Assembly: GCF_900130055.1 (NCBI RefSeq)
Contig: NZ_FQXU01000003.1
Location: 151,627 to 215,626, forward strand
Length of the DNA: 64,000 bases
Origin: Clostridium intestinale DSM 6191
GTDB taxonomy: Bacteria; Bacillota; Clostridia; Clostridiales; Clostridiaceae
Direction of reading: 5' to 3'
The number at the start of each line of letters is the position of its first letter. Within the stretch, counting starts at the first letter, position 1. The notes beneath the pieces were generated by a model. It was not told the origin of the DNA. It ran no database searches and worked only from the letters and a program-made list of their open reading frames with translations. The position numbers and the translations under genes were made by a program. Positions 8,436 through 16,531 of this stretch are shown piece after piece.

Positions 8436-9980
8436 ATGGAAAGAAGGGTTTATCAAAATAGACCACATGAATTAGACGAAGTTAATGATTTGTTTGGTAC
8501 ATACTATAAAGCTAAATCTATTTTAAATGTTTTAGATAATACCAATAATTATTTAGAAAATAATAATATAATAGCTTTATATGGTGCATGGGGAAGTGGA
8601 AAAACAACTGTAATGGATTATATATCTAAGAATACAAAAAAATATAAATGTATAAAATTTGAGGCATGGAGATATGAGAATGATGTAGAATTGGCTTTAT
8701 CTTTATTTGAAGCTATTGTAAATGAAATAGAAAAGGAGGTCAGAGATTTTAATAAATTTATTAAAGAAGTTAAATTAAGCGCTAAGACACTATTTTGCTT
8801 TGGGAAAAATATGATTTTAAATACTGAAATTAATGTATTTGGTGTAAAAATTCCAATTGGGAAAAGTGGTAAAGATACAATCAATGAGATGGGTGATTCT
8901 GTAAAAAAAACATCTTATTATAGTGCTGTAAATAAATTTAATTCTACATTTAAGAAACTGCTAGAAGATTATAGTAAAAAATTAAATAAAAGAATAATAA
9001 TTTTTATAGATGATTTAGATAGATGTGAACCTAGTAAAGTATTAGACTTATTGTCAGCAATAAAACACTTTTTTTCTGAAAGTAAAGATGTAGTGTATTT
9101 CTGCGCTATAGATAAAAATTCTGTAAACCAATCTATAAATGTTAGATATAAAAATGTAATCACAGCAGAAGAGTATCTCGAGAAAATTTTTGATATCAGT
9201 TTTAGCATGCCTGAAGAGTGTTATTTGTATCCTATAGTAAGAGATTTTTATGTTAGGATGTATAAAGAAGATGAAGTTAATGAGTCTGAAGTTAAGCTAG
9301 TAAATAATTTTCTAAAACATATAAACTTCACAAATCCAAGGAAAATAAAAAAAGTATTTAATAAGTATATAATGTTAAATGATTTATATGATTCTATGAG
9401 TGAAGCTGGGAGTGATATATCATTTTTATACAATATGAGTAGAAAAGATGTTTTTAATGTAATTATGATACTTTATATAATAATACTATTTGAATTCTAT
9501 AGAGAAATTTTTAATGATTTGCTTGAATATAAAACCAAATTCAGCATGAAAATCGATATGGAAAGGAATCCATTATATATAACACTTAATAACGAAGATA
9601 TTAATCTAATAGAATTTGTAGATGACAAGAATTTGACAAAACGATTTGCGTATTTAGAAGATTTTTGTGCAGAAGAGTTGCTTAGTGATAAAAGAAGAAA
9701 AAATCTTGTGACTTTCATTTTAATATTTTACCCAAATGACTTAGATAAAATATACTTACCTAGGTACATTAATAATAATCCATTTGATGATTTTTATGTA
9801 TATCGAGAAGATACTATGAATAATATCAAAGAAGTTACTAACAATATACAAAAAAGTAATATAAAAATTTTATCTAAATTCTTAAGTTTTATAATTAATA
9901 AATTAGTTATTAGTGAAGAAAGAGTTAAAGAACCTATAAATATTGTAAAAATAATAACTATGGCAAAGATGTATTTATAA
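8436..9980 (+). CDS. KAP-family P-loop NTPase
   Basis: 514 residues from the ATG (MERRVYQNRP) seven bases after GGGGAGG; the upstream ATG at 8421 lacks a site. Walker A GAWGSGKTT lies near 48-57, the KAP-typical FEAWRYEND after it, and Walker B IIIFIDDLDRCEP near 187-199. One hydrophobic stretch at about 338-357 (VIMILYIIILFEF) could be a membrane helix. KAP NTPases include PifA, which excludes phage T7, so superinfection exclusion is plausible but unproven. It is the only rightward gene in the cargo block and converges on the ABC-3C operon over a shared terminator. Confidence 0.85.
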   Translation: MERRVYQNRPHELDEVNDLFGTYYKAKSILNVLDNTNNYLENNNIIALYGAWGSGKTTVMDYISKNTKKYKCIKFEAWRYENDVELALSLFEAIVNEIEKEVRDFNKFIKEVKLSAKTLFCFGKNMILNTEINVFGVKIPIGKSGKDTINEMGDSVKKTSYYSAVNKFNSTFKKLLEDYSKKLNKRIIIFIDDLDRCEPSKVLDLLSAIKHFFSESKDVVYFCAIDKNSVNQSINVRYKNVITAEEYLEKIFDISFSMPEECYLYPIVRDFYVRMYKEDEVNESEVKLVNNFLKHINFTNPRKIKKVFNKYIMLNDLYDSMSEAGSDISFLYNMSRKDVFNVIMILYIIILFEFYREIFNDLLEYKTKFSMKIDMERNPLYITLNNEDINLIEFVDDKNLTKRFAYLEDFCAEELLSDKRRKNLVTFILIFYPNDLDKIYLPRYINNNPFDDFYVYREDTMNNIKEVTNNIQKSNIKILSKFLSFIINKLVISEERVKEPINIVKIITMAKMYL

Positions 9981-10010
9981 ATTTACATATAAATAAATAT
10001 TTTGAAAATT

Positions 10011-10053
10011 AAATAAAATAAAGGTGTCAATTATGAACACCTTTATTTTATTT
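10011..10053. terminator. Bidirectional terminator between KAP and ABC-3C genes
   Basis: Perfect 17-bp stem, AAATAAAATAAAGGTGT (10011-10027) with its complement (10037-10053), and a 9-base loop. A T-rich 3' side on both strands lets it end both convergent transcripts. Confidence 0.85.
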
Positions 10054-10096
10054 AATTTTAAATTTTTTATATATTTTAAAAATAATTATATGTTGA

Positions 10097-11929
10097 TTAT
10101 AGCAATCCGTTTCTATCAATTTCAGTACCCGTAAAATGAATTAAATTAGCATTAAGTTTTTCAGGTGGTGTTGTATTTTCTAAAACAATTATTTGCATTC
10201 CAGTAAAAGTAGACAAATATTTAAAAAACATATCTTGAACTTTTTCATTAATTATTTCAGATTTATCAGTTTTTTCTCTTTCTTTAAAAGATAGAAGAGG
10301 AGAGTCTAAAATTACAAAACCAGGATGAATTTTATCATTATCTATAGCAAATTTCATCAAAGCAATTGCCATACATGATGCTATTAAAGCTCTAACACCT
10401 TTTCCATTACTAGTCCTAGATTTATTGTTAATCTTTATATCCAATTTGTCTATATCAAATAATATTTCATTAATACGACCATATTCTTTATCGTAATCGA
10501 ATCCCTCAAGAATATTTTGTATATTTTGGGAGAGAGTTAATGAATCCTCATCAGAGATATCTTTAGAGTAGGTGATTTTACTTGAAGGTTTCATTTTATT
10601 TAAGTTTGATAACTTAATATTCAAATTTTCGAGCATTGATTGCTTGTCTTCAATAATGGATTTAATACGCTCTAGTTCGTTAAATGATTCCATATTCATC
10701 TCATGTATTTTCATCTTATTTTCATTAAAAGATTTCAATTCTGCATTTAAGAAATCAATGTTTTCATCCAACTCAAAAATTATTGAGTTTATATGTTCAA
10801 GTTCTTTTTCTTCATTCTCAATAGATAATTCAATATCTGTTAATTGGTATAGAATTTTACTCATTTCAGCTTTATACGCTGATTTAATTTTTTCTAAATC
10901 AATGATTGAACTATCGGTATTTGCTAATATTAAATTAATATCTATATTTGAATTACAAATGGGACAATTATGATCTAGAAGTCTATCTAGATATAAATTA
11001 CCTTCTATAATAAAATTTAGTCGTTCTTTATCACTTTCTAAGAATTTTTTATGAAGTATAAATCTATTAATTAGTTCCTCTGTAAAAATTAGTTTAGATT
11101 TATATTTATCAAGTTCTTTTTCAAAAGAGTCACGATTATGATATAGTGAATTTATTTTAGTATTAAAGTCATCAATCATGTTGTTAAATTTTTCAATAGC
11201 ATTTTTTAAAATATAATATTGATTTTTATCAAAATTTTTATTTAATTCTATAATTTGATTATTAACTTCATCTTTTAAATTATCTATAAAATCTTTTTGT
11301 GCATCTATTTTACTTTTTGTCATAGCCTTTTTATCAATATCTGGGACATCTGAATAATCAGTATCAGTAATCATTACTTTAAATGCAGAAATTTCTTTAG
11401 TTTTATCATAATTTTGTCCACTTAGAAATGGAGAATATTTTTTTGAAATTATTTTATCCTCATCAATAATGCTAGTTAATCTTTGATAGAAAAATGTATA
11501 ATTCTTTTTTTCAAAGCTAGCATTTTTTATTATTTTTAAATCTGTTGCACTTGTAATTTTTAATAAAAAGTCTGAAATTATGTTTTTTTCTGATGTTCTA
11601 AATTTAGGTCTAAAAGCTCTTAAAAAATTGTCACCTGATACCCAAATATCGGAGTCAGGGTTATGTAAATCTCTTGTAATAGAGTAAGTTTTATTATATT
11701 TATCAGTTATTTCTAATATAACCACATTGTATTGATTAATTTCATTTACTTCATAAAAATCTTCATAATTATCTGATCCAAATACATAATTAATAAATTC
11801 TACTATCAATGATTTACCTGTATTTGAAGGTCCATAAATTATGTTTAGACCATCAAATAAATTGAGAACTTGCTTTTTCCTACTTCCTTCAAATGACAAA
11901 GAATTAATAGTAAATCTATTTTTAAACAT
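10097..11929 (-). CDS. SMC/Rad50-like ABC ATPase, probable ABC-3C ATPase component
   Basis: 610 residues. Walker A GPSNTGKS lies at 33-40, a long coiled coil follows, a CPIC zinc-hook-like turn at 322-325 sits in the exact middle, then a second coiled coil. The signature-like NGKGVRALIA is near 508 and Walker B GFVILDSPLL near 536. This is the layout of Rad50-type ATPases. Together with the two upstream genes it matches the ABC three-component systems described by Aravind's group as predicted conflict systems. It starts directly after the middle gene's stop, in one operon. Biochemical role is inferred. Confidence 0.82.
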   Translation of the reverse strand: MFKNRFTINSLSFEGSRKKQVLNLFDGLNIIYGPSNTGKSLIVEFINYVFGSDNYEDFYEVNEINQYNVVILEITDKYNKTYSITRDLHNPDSDIWVSGDNFLRAFRPKFRTSEKNIISDFLLKITSATDLKIIKNASFEKKNYTFFYQRLTSIIDEDKIISKKYSPFLSGQNYDKTKEISAFKVMITDTDYSDVPDIDKKAMTKSKIDAQKDFIDNLKDEVNNQIIELNKNFDKNQYYILKNAIEKFNNMIDDFNTKINSLYHNRDSFEKELDKYKSKLIFTEELINRFILHKKFLESDKERLNFIIEGNLYLDRLLDHNCPICNSNIDINLILANTDSSIIDLEKIKSAYKAEMSKILYQLTDIELSIENEEKELEHINSIIFELDENIDFLNAELKSFNENKMKIHEMNMESFNELERIKSIIEDKQSMLENLNIKLSNLNKMKPSSKITYSKDISDEDSLTLSQNIQNILEGFDYDKEYGRINEILFDIDKLDIKINNKSRTSNGKGVRALIASCMAIALMKFAIDNDKIHPGFVILDSPLLSFKEREKTDKSEIINEKVQDMFFKYLSTFTGMQIIVLENTTPPEKLNANLIHFTGTEIDRNGLL

Positions 11930-12418
11930 TTAAACACCTCTAATTACACTTTCAAAAGTATTGTTAGTTGAAATATTGTTATATAAAACTTCAAATTTAT
12001 TTTTTAGTTCATCTTTATCAATATTATTTAGTAATTTGGAGCAAATTTCTATATTATTCTTTAGTTTTATGAAATAGTTTGAGTTAAAATATTTAAGGAA
12101 TGTTATTGTATTATGTGTTGTTTTATATTTTATTCCATCATAATCTAATTCAATTGTTATAAGATTTTTTTTAATCATCAATGCTAATCCTGCTTTTAAT
12201 ATTTGTTGTTTAGTTATTAGTTCACCAAATCTATATGGAGTTAGGGGATGAAGACTTTCATATGAGTTATCTAAATCATATAGATGAGTAGAGTAATAAT
12301 CATAATATGATAATAACTCTATATCAAAAGATTTATGAGTATTAATGGAAAGTATTATAAGAGATCTTAAACCTATCTCTAAAGGACTATTTAGTAAAAG
12401 ATTATAATTATCAATCAT
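11930..12418 (-). CDS. Probable ABC-3C middle component
   Basis: 162 residues from ATG (MIDNYNLLLN), preceded by AGGTGGG. A longer reading from 12493 would lie within the upstream gene and has no ribosome site. It overlaps the upstream gene by 8 bases and abuts the ATPase gene, so translation is coupled. Compact alpha-helical protein beginning NSPLEIGLRSLIILS, the 'middle component' pattern (small winged-helix-like adaptor). I recognise it mainly by context and length. Confidence 0.72.
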   Translation of the reverse strand: MIDNYNLLLNSPLEIGLRSLIILSINTHKSFDIELLSYYDYYSTHLYDLDNSYESLHPLTPYRFGELITKQQILKAGLALMIKKNLITIELDYDGIKYKTTHNTITFLKYFNSNYFIKLKNNIEICSKLLNNIDKDELKNKFEVLYNNISTNNTFESVIRGV

Positions 12419-13484
12419 TTTCAACCCACCTAACTTTGTTTTCATTAGCAAGATTATGACAAACTCCCATTTTTTCATTTGGTCTAAGTACATTTTTTAA
12501 TTGACATGCATCCAGGTTTAATAATACACTTCTCTCGAGAGATTTTTCGAGTTTATTAAAGCCGTTGTATGAAAAGTTAGAAAGTATATCTGAAATTCCT
12601 TTATGAATAATATCTTCGGCTTGATTAAAATAATCCATTGAAGGAAGGCTGTCTCTTACAGCACGCCTTAAAGATTCAGTTGAATAGAAATAAGAACGCT
12701 GTTGGTCAAGATGAGACACATAAGATCTTTTTAAAGAAGCTATATCGGAATGTATAATTCCATCTAACTCGGAATAAATCTCAAGTAGCCTATCGATATA
12801 TAATTTCTCACTAAGTGTTATATCTTCTGGAACTGGGAGCTCATCAATTTTTAACTTTGGATATATCGTAAAAAAATAGTAAATAAAGAATTTTGAACAA
12901 GAAAATTCTTTTATTAATTGATTAGGTTGAAGTTCATGAACTATAGAAAAATCAAACTTATTAACATAATCAATCAACCCTTTAACTTTCTTCAAATTAA
13001 TTTTTCCTACAAGTGCAGTTCCATTTTTGATTTCCTCATTTATTAATGTATTTATTTGCTGTGGCTTATCTATATAGTTTGTCCTTAAATCGGTACTACA
13101 ACCTTGTGGAGAAACTATGTAATAATTTTCAGGAATAGGATAAGTATTGTTGTATGTAAAATAACATAGTTTATAAAATTCTTTTTTTATATCTGATAAG
13201 CTTATTTTATTATCATAATGTTTACACTGATATATATCAATTTTTATATTTCCAGTTGTATTAAAATAACCAACAATATCTCTGCCTTTATCTCCAGAAC
13301 CAGAAAAACGCTTAACATCAGTATACTTACTTCCAATCTTCTCAGAGCACCATACCTCAGTCATTTCTTCAAATTTATAAGGATCCATTAGCTTTAGTTG
13401 CTGCTGATGAGTAATCATAGTATTATTTTCAATATCAGCTAATTTTAGATTTTCAGGTATATATAAATCTCTAAATGATTCCAT
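12411..13484 (-). CDS. ABC-3C effector with restriction-endonuclease-like domain
   Basis: 357 residues. The N-terminal ~130 hold the pattern of a PD-(D/E)xK nuclease: E39/E40 (KFEEMTEVW), D69 (GDKGRDIVG) and Q86-C-K88 (YQCKHY), as in Mrr-like DNases. The C-terminal ~200 residues form a helical region that I read as the ABC-3C C-terminal domain. A single TAGGAGG site precedes the ATG. The inferred job is DNA cleavage gated by the SMC-like ATPase, probably against invading DNA. Base composition is as AT-rich as its neighbours. Confidence 0.8.
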   Translation of the reverse strand: MESFRDLYIPENLKLADIENNTMITHQQQLKLMDPYKFEEMTEVWCSEKIGSKYTDVKRFSGSGDKGRDIVGYFNTTGNIKIDIYQCKHYDNKISLSDIKKEFYKLCYFTYNNTYPIPENYYIVSPQGCSTDLRTNYIDKPQQINTLINEEIKNGTALVGKINLKKVKGLIDYVNKFDFSIVHELQPNQLIKEFSCSKFFIYYFFTIYPKLKIDELPVPEDITLSEKLYIDRLLEIYSELDGIIHSDIASLKRSYVSHLDQQRSYFYSTESLRRAVRDSLPSMDYFNQAEDIIHKGISDILSNFSYNGFNKLEKSLERSVLLNLDACQLKNVLRPNEKMGVCHNLANENKVRWVEND

Positions 13485-13590
13485 AAATTAATCCTCCTAA
13501 TAGAAATAAAAGAATAAATAATATAAAAAAACAAATATGTAAAAAAATATTCTAATTAATAAATATATACAGTGTAAATGTAAAAATTAA

Positions 13591-13613
13591 GTGTCCGTCA
13601 CGGACACCTTATT
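13591..13613 (-). terminator. GTGTCCG hairpin, repressor terminator (copy 1 of 4)
   Basis: GTGTCCG-TCA-CGGACAC palindrome immediately after the repressor stop. The same palindrome occurs at 20765, 34359 and 47720. Confidence 0.7.
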
Positions 13614-13614
13614 T

Positions 13615-13974
13615 TTATTCTTTCTTCCCATACTTCTGTCTAACATATTCAATAAAATTATCGATTTCTTTCCTAGCTTCTTCAGGAAGTTCTTCATCAT
13701 AACCATTATTGTTATGTAGAGCAATAGTATATTCATTTTCTTTATTTCTTTCTAAAATCTTTTCAGCAGGTTCTTTTATATCTGATTTTCCAAGCAAATA
13801 ATCTGTAGATACATTAAAAAAGTCTGCTAATTTATTTATTATTTCAATATCAGGAACTCTCTTTCCTTGTTCATAGAATCCATATGCACTAGTAGTAATA
13901 TTCAAATATTTCGCAACGTCTTTTTGCAAAATATCCTTTTCAGAGCGAAGCTCTTTGAGTCTAATATCAAACAT
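13615..13974 (-). CDS. Xre-family phage repressor
   Basis: 119 residues. The N-terminal ~65 form a Cro/cI-type helix-turn-helix (DVAKYLNITTSAYGFYEQGKRVPD), followed by a charged C-terminal tail for dimerisation. It reads leftward opposite the Cro-like gene, with CAAC-N5-GTTG operators between. A TATAAT -10 (minus, 14011-14006) lies beside operator O1. It lacks a LexA-like self-cleavage domain, which fits inactivation by the ImmA protease instead. Its 3' end has a relic copy at 47752-47803. Confidence 0.9.
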   Translation of the reverse strand: MFDIRLKELRSEKDILQKDVAKYLNITTSAYGFYEQGKRVPDIEIINKLADFFNVSTDYLLGKSDIKEPAEKILERNKENEYTIALHNNNGYDEELPEEARKEIDNFIEYVRQKYGKKE

Positions 13975-14005
13975 ATAATCACCTTACCTAGTTATTTATA
14001 GTAAT

Positions 14006-14116
14006 ATTATACAACGACGAGTTGTAATAAAAAAATAATCCAACAAAAAGTTGTTTTAATTGTTGACAAACAACTAAGTGTTGGTTAATATAAAAGTATA
14101 GAACAACAAATTGTTG
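14006..14116. promoter_or_regulatory. Lysis/lysogeny switch: promoters and CAAC-N5-GTTG operators
   Basis: Operators at 14012-14024, 14041-14053, 14071-14083 and 14104-14116, all CAAC-N5-GTTG. The rightward promoter is TTGACA (14063-14068), a 17-base spacer, then TAATAT (14086-14091), and operator 3 sits inside that spacer. The leftward -10 TATAAT (14011-14006) touches operator 1. Repressor or Cro binding would block either promoter. A fifth site is at 14344-14356. Confidence 0.85.
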
Positions 14117-14137
14117 CAAAGAATGGAGGAAAGCATT

Positions 14138-14350
14138 TTGGATAATTCTAGGTCTAATAAATTATTACAATATAGAACTTGTAATAATTTAAAGCAAAAG
14201 GAGGTGGCTAAAGCTGTAGGAGTAAGCACTAGCTACTATGGAATGATAGAAACTGGGGTAAGAAATCCTAATTTAGAAATAGCACATAAAATAGCTAAAT
14301 ATTTTAATACATCAATTGAGAATATTTTTTTTAAAAGTCCAGACAACTAA
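14138..14350 (+). CDS. Cro-like Xre regulator
   Basis: 70 residues from a TTG start seven bases after GGAGGA. An upstream in-frame ATG at 14111 has no site and would lie in operator 4. It is a single helix-turn-helix (KQKEVAKAVGVSTSYYGMIETG) and little else, like Cro. First gene of the early rightward operon, facing the repressor. Its stop codon lies inside a fifth operator (14344-14356), so it may regulate the next genes as well as the switch. Confidence 0.87.
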   Translation: MDNSRSNKLLQYRTCNNLKQKEVAKAVGVSTSYYGMIETGVRNPNLEIAHKIAKYFNTSIENIFFKSPDN

Positions 14351-14356
14351 ATGTTG
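14344..14356. promoter_or_regulatory. Fifth CAAC-N5-GTTG operator
   Basis: CAACTAAATGTTG overlaps the stop of the Cro-like gene and lies 33 bases before the excisionase-like gene. Same symmetry and spacing as the four intergenic sites. Confidence 0.6.
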
Positions 14357-14388
14357 TTTAGGACTGTGAAAGAAAGGAGTAGAAGAAA

Positions 14389-14673
14389 ATGAAAGCATAT
14401 TCAACACAAGAAGCAGGAGAAATATTATCAGTTTGTAAAGAGACGGTAGTAAGAGAAATCAAAAATAATCGTATTAAAGCTTTTAAGGTAGGTAAGGATT
14501 GGAGAATCCATGAGAGTAGATTAATGGAGTATATGGATGTTGTAGCTAACAACTATAAGACAAAAAAAGAAGTTGAGCTTGAACAAAAGCTTAAAGAGCT
14601 TGAGAAAGAAAATAACAAGCTTAAAAATGTCATTGTAAAAATCAGTACAGCTGTTGTTGAAATCAATACTTAA
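14389..14673 (+). CDS. Excisionase-type HTH protein
   Basis: 94 residues. The N-terminal MerR/excisionase-like winged helix (STQEAGEILSVCKETVVREIKNNRIKAFKVGKDWRIHESRL, residues 4-45, quoted here only as a region of pattern) is followed by a coiled coil rich in Lys/Glu (55-85). AAAGGAG precedes the ATG. It may direct prophage excision or act as a regulator; the sequence alone does not decide. Confidence 0.75.
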   Translation: MKAYSTQEAGEILSVCKETVVREIKNNRIKAFKVGKDWRIHESRLMEYMDVVANNYKTKKEVELEQKLKELEKENNKLKNVIVKISTAVVEINT

Positions 14674-14774
14674 GAAAAAGAGCAGAGTAAGTGGGAACCC
14701 TGCAAATAGAAATTTATATGTATTTAGATGTGATTAACATAATTTAATTATAAATGACGAGAGGTATAAAAGGA

Positions 14775-15215
14775 ATGAATGAAACATGCGTAAATTACTA
14801 CAAAACTTGCAGGGAGAATGCGGGTTTAACTCAAGCTAAAGCTTCTGAGCTATTGGGAGTTAGTGAAAGGTCTATATCAGACTATGAGAATAACAAAACA
14901 AAAGTTCCAGATGAGATAGTGGATAGGATGGCTATGGCTTATAATACACCGCTTTTAGCATGGTGGCATATCAAAAATAGCAGTGTTTTAGGTAAGTATT
15001 TACCAGAAATAATAACACCTAAAACCAATGTTGATATGGCATTTCAGACTATACTTGCACAAGATGAACTTGATCCTGCTGTAACATCTTTAAAAAAGAT
15101 AATGTCAGATGGAATCATATCAGAAGATGAAAGGCTAGAATTTCATAGCAGCATAAACAGAATAAATAGCGTGGCGGGTAAGCTGATATCAGTTGTTACT
15201 TTTGCCAAAGATTGA
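14775..15215 (+). CDS. Xre-family HTH regulator
   Basis: 146 residues from MNETCVNYYK, with GAGAGG upstream. An earlier ATG at 14754 has no site. The helix-turn-helix is at about 10-60 (GLTQAKASELLGVSERSISDYE), followed by a conserved tail found in similar phage regulators. Third DNA-binding protein of the early region. Its stop precedes the RBS of the next gene. Confidence 0.8.
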   Translation: MNETCVNYYKTCRENAGLTQAKASELLGVSERSISDYENNKTKVPDEIVDRMAMAYNTPLLAWWHIKNSSVLGKYLPEIITPKTNVDMAFQTILAQDELDPAVTSLKKIMSDGIISEDERLEFHSSINRINSVAGKLISVVTFAKD

Positions 15216-15228
15216 GGAGGAAACTTAT

Positions 15229-15561
15229 ATGAAGGATTATACAAACATTATATTTGATATATCCAAAATGAAAGATAATGAGGAACATGCTTTTAAAATA
15301 CCTGAAGACTCAACTATACATTTTGGAGCAGCTATTTTAGGTAGAAAACTTATAACTTCAATTAAATTTAGAAAGGTTACATTTGAAGATAAGGGTGAAA
15401 GTTTATTTATTGAAGCATTTGCAGGACATATAACAGTAGCAACAATAGTGGATGACATTCCATATACCTTAGTTTTAGGTGATGATAACTATTTTGTCAT
15501 TGGGCCTACAGAAGAATACGACTATATATCTAAAAAAGGGCAAAAAAATAAACCCTTATAA
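15229..15561 (+). CDS. Phage protein of unknown function
   Basis: 110 residues from the ATG after GAGGAGG; the long reading starting at 15193 begins inside the previous gene. Acidic, predicted mostly beta, no cysteine and no membrane segment. I do not recognise it. It ends the first early operon before two hairpins. Confidence 0.75.
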   Translation: MKDYTNIIFDISKMKDNEEHAFKIPEDSTIHFGAAILGRKLITSIKFRKVTFEDKGESLFIEAFAGHITVATIVDDIPYTLVLGDDNYFVIGPTEEYDYISKKGQKNKPL

Positions 15562-15591
15562 AAAGAGTTTATCTTTTTATGTAATTTTTAG

Positions 15592-15619
15592 GACTACGAT
15601 GTTCGAGCATCGTAGCTCC
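15592..15619 (+). other. Perfect hairpin in early intergenic region
   Basis: CTACGATG-TTCGAG-CATCGTAG, an 8-bp perfect stem flanked by GGA and TCC that could extend it. No T tract follows, so it is not a classical terminator. A weaker AT hairpin at about 15549-15578 with T's just upstream may do that job. It could be a protein-binding site or RNA element before parA. Confidence 0.55.
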
Positions 15620-15662
15620 ATTATAACATAATTAAATATTTGATGTAAAGGAGCTTATAAAA

Positions 15663-15749
15663 ATGAGAAAGATTAAGGTTGAAATGAGATCATGGATAGA
15701 TCCTAAGACAGGAAAGAAAATTGTAGCTATAGCTGGAAAGAATTTTTAA
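15663..15749 (+). CDS. Small basic peptide, 28 aa, upstream of parA
   Basis: MRKIKVEMRSW start, AAAGGAG before the ATG, ending 11 bases before parA. Short, basic, resembling a single beta hairpin. Function unknown. It is supported only by a good ribosome site and operon position. Confidence 0.5.
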   Translation: MRKIKVEMRSWIDPKTGKKIVAIAGKNF

Positions 15750-15760
15750 GGGGTGATTTT

Positions 15761-16531
15761 ATGGGAACAAGAGTTATAAGTTTTTTAAACATTAAGGGTG
15801 GAGTAGGTAAGACTATTTCCACCACAAACATAGGAGCTGCTTTAGATAAAATGGGTTATTCAGTATTGATTATAGATATTGATCCACAATCTAATGCAAC
15901 AAAGTATTTATCAAGTTATAAGGAAGATGACTTATCCAGTTATGAGCTTTTAAAAGGTGAAACAGGTATTTATATAAAAGCTACAAAATACAATGCCCTT
16001 CAAATAGTACCAGGTAACATAAAGCTTATCATGGCTGAGAATGAGATAATGCTTGATACTAGAAAAGCTAGAGAAACAAGACTTAAGAAATGGATAGATT
16101 CATTAGACCATGAATTTGACTTTATATTAATAGACTGTCCACCATCATTAAACATCTTAACGACTAATGCATTAGTTGCATCTACAGAGGTACTAGTACC
16201 TATTAAAATAGACAAGTTTGCATTAGATGGATTTGAGTACCTAATGTCAGCTATAGAAGAAACTAGAGAGGAATTCAACCCACACCTAAACTTATTAGGT
16301 GCCTTTATAACTATGGACAAGTCTACAACAATCAACAGAGATATAAAAGCAGAACTAGATCAAATACTTGGAGATAAATTTCTAAAACAAACAATAAGAG
16401 AAAATGTTGCTGTAACTAAAAGCACATTCCATGAAACACCAGTCATATACCATGATCCTAAATCAAATAGTGCTAAAGACTACATCAAACTAACGGAGGA
16501 AATAGTAAATGTTCTTACAAGGGTTATCTGA
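15761..16531 (+). CDS. parA: ParA/Soj-type partition ATPase
   Basis: 256 residues. Deviant Walker A KGGVGKT at 12-18, switch motif IDIDPQSNAT near 39-48 and Walker B FILIDCPPS near 120-128. It forms a dynamic DNA-bound gradient with ParB to segregate replicons. It overlaps parB by 23 bases. Partition genes are expected in a plasmid-like prophage. Their presence in an integrated one suggests that the excised form is maintained as a plasmid or that the element descends from one. Confidence 0.93.
   Translation: MGTRVISFLNIKGGVGKTISTTNIGAALDKMGYSVLIIDIDPQSNATKYLSSYKEDDLSSYELLKGETGIYIKATKYNALQIVPGNIKLIMAENEIMLDTRKARETRLKKWIDSLDHEFDFILIDCPPSLNILTTNALVASTEVLVPIKIDKFALDGFEYLMSAIEETREEFNPHLNLLGAFITMDKSTTINRDIKAELDQILGDKFLKQTIRENVAVTKSTFHETPVIYHDPKSNSAKDYIKLTEEIVNVLTRVI

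Noticed and set aside
10572-10973. 133-aa ORF antisense to the ABC ATPase coiled coil
   Set aside because: It is the reverse frame of a Lys/Glu-rich coiled coil, with no ribosome site and a composition typical of antisense shadows.
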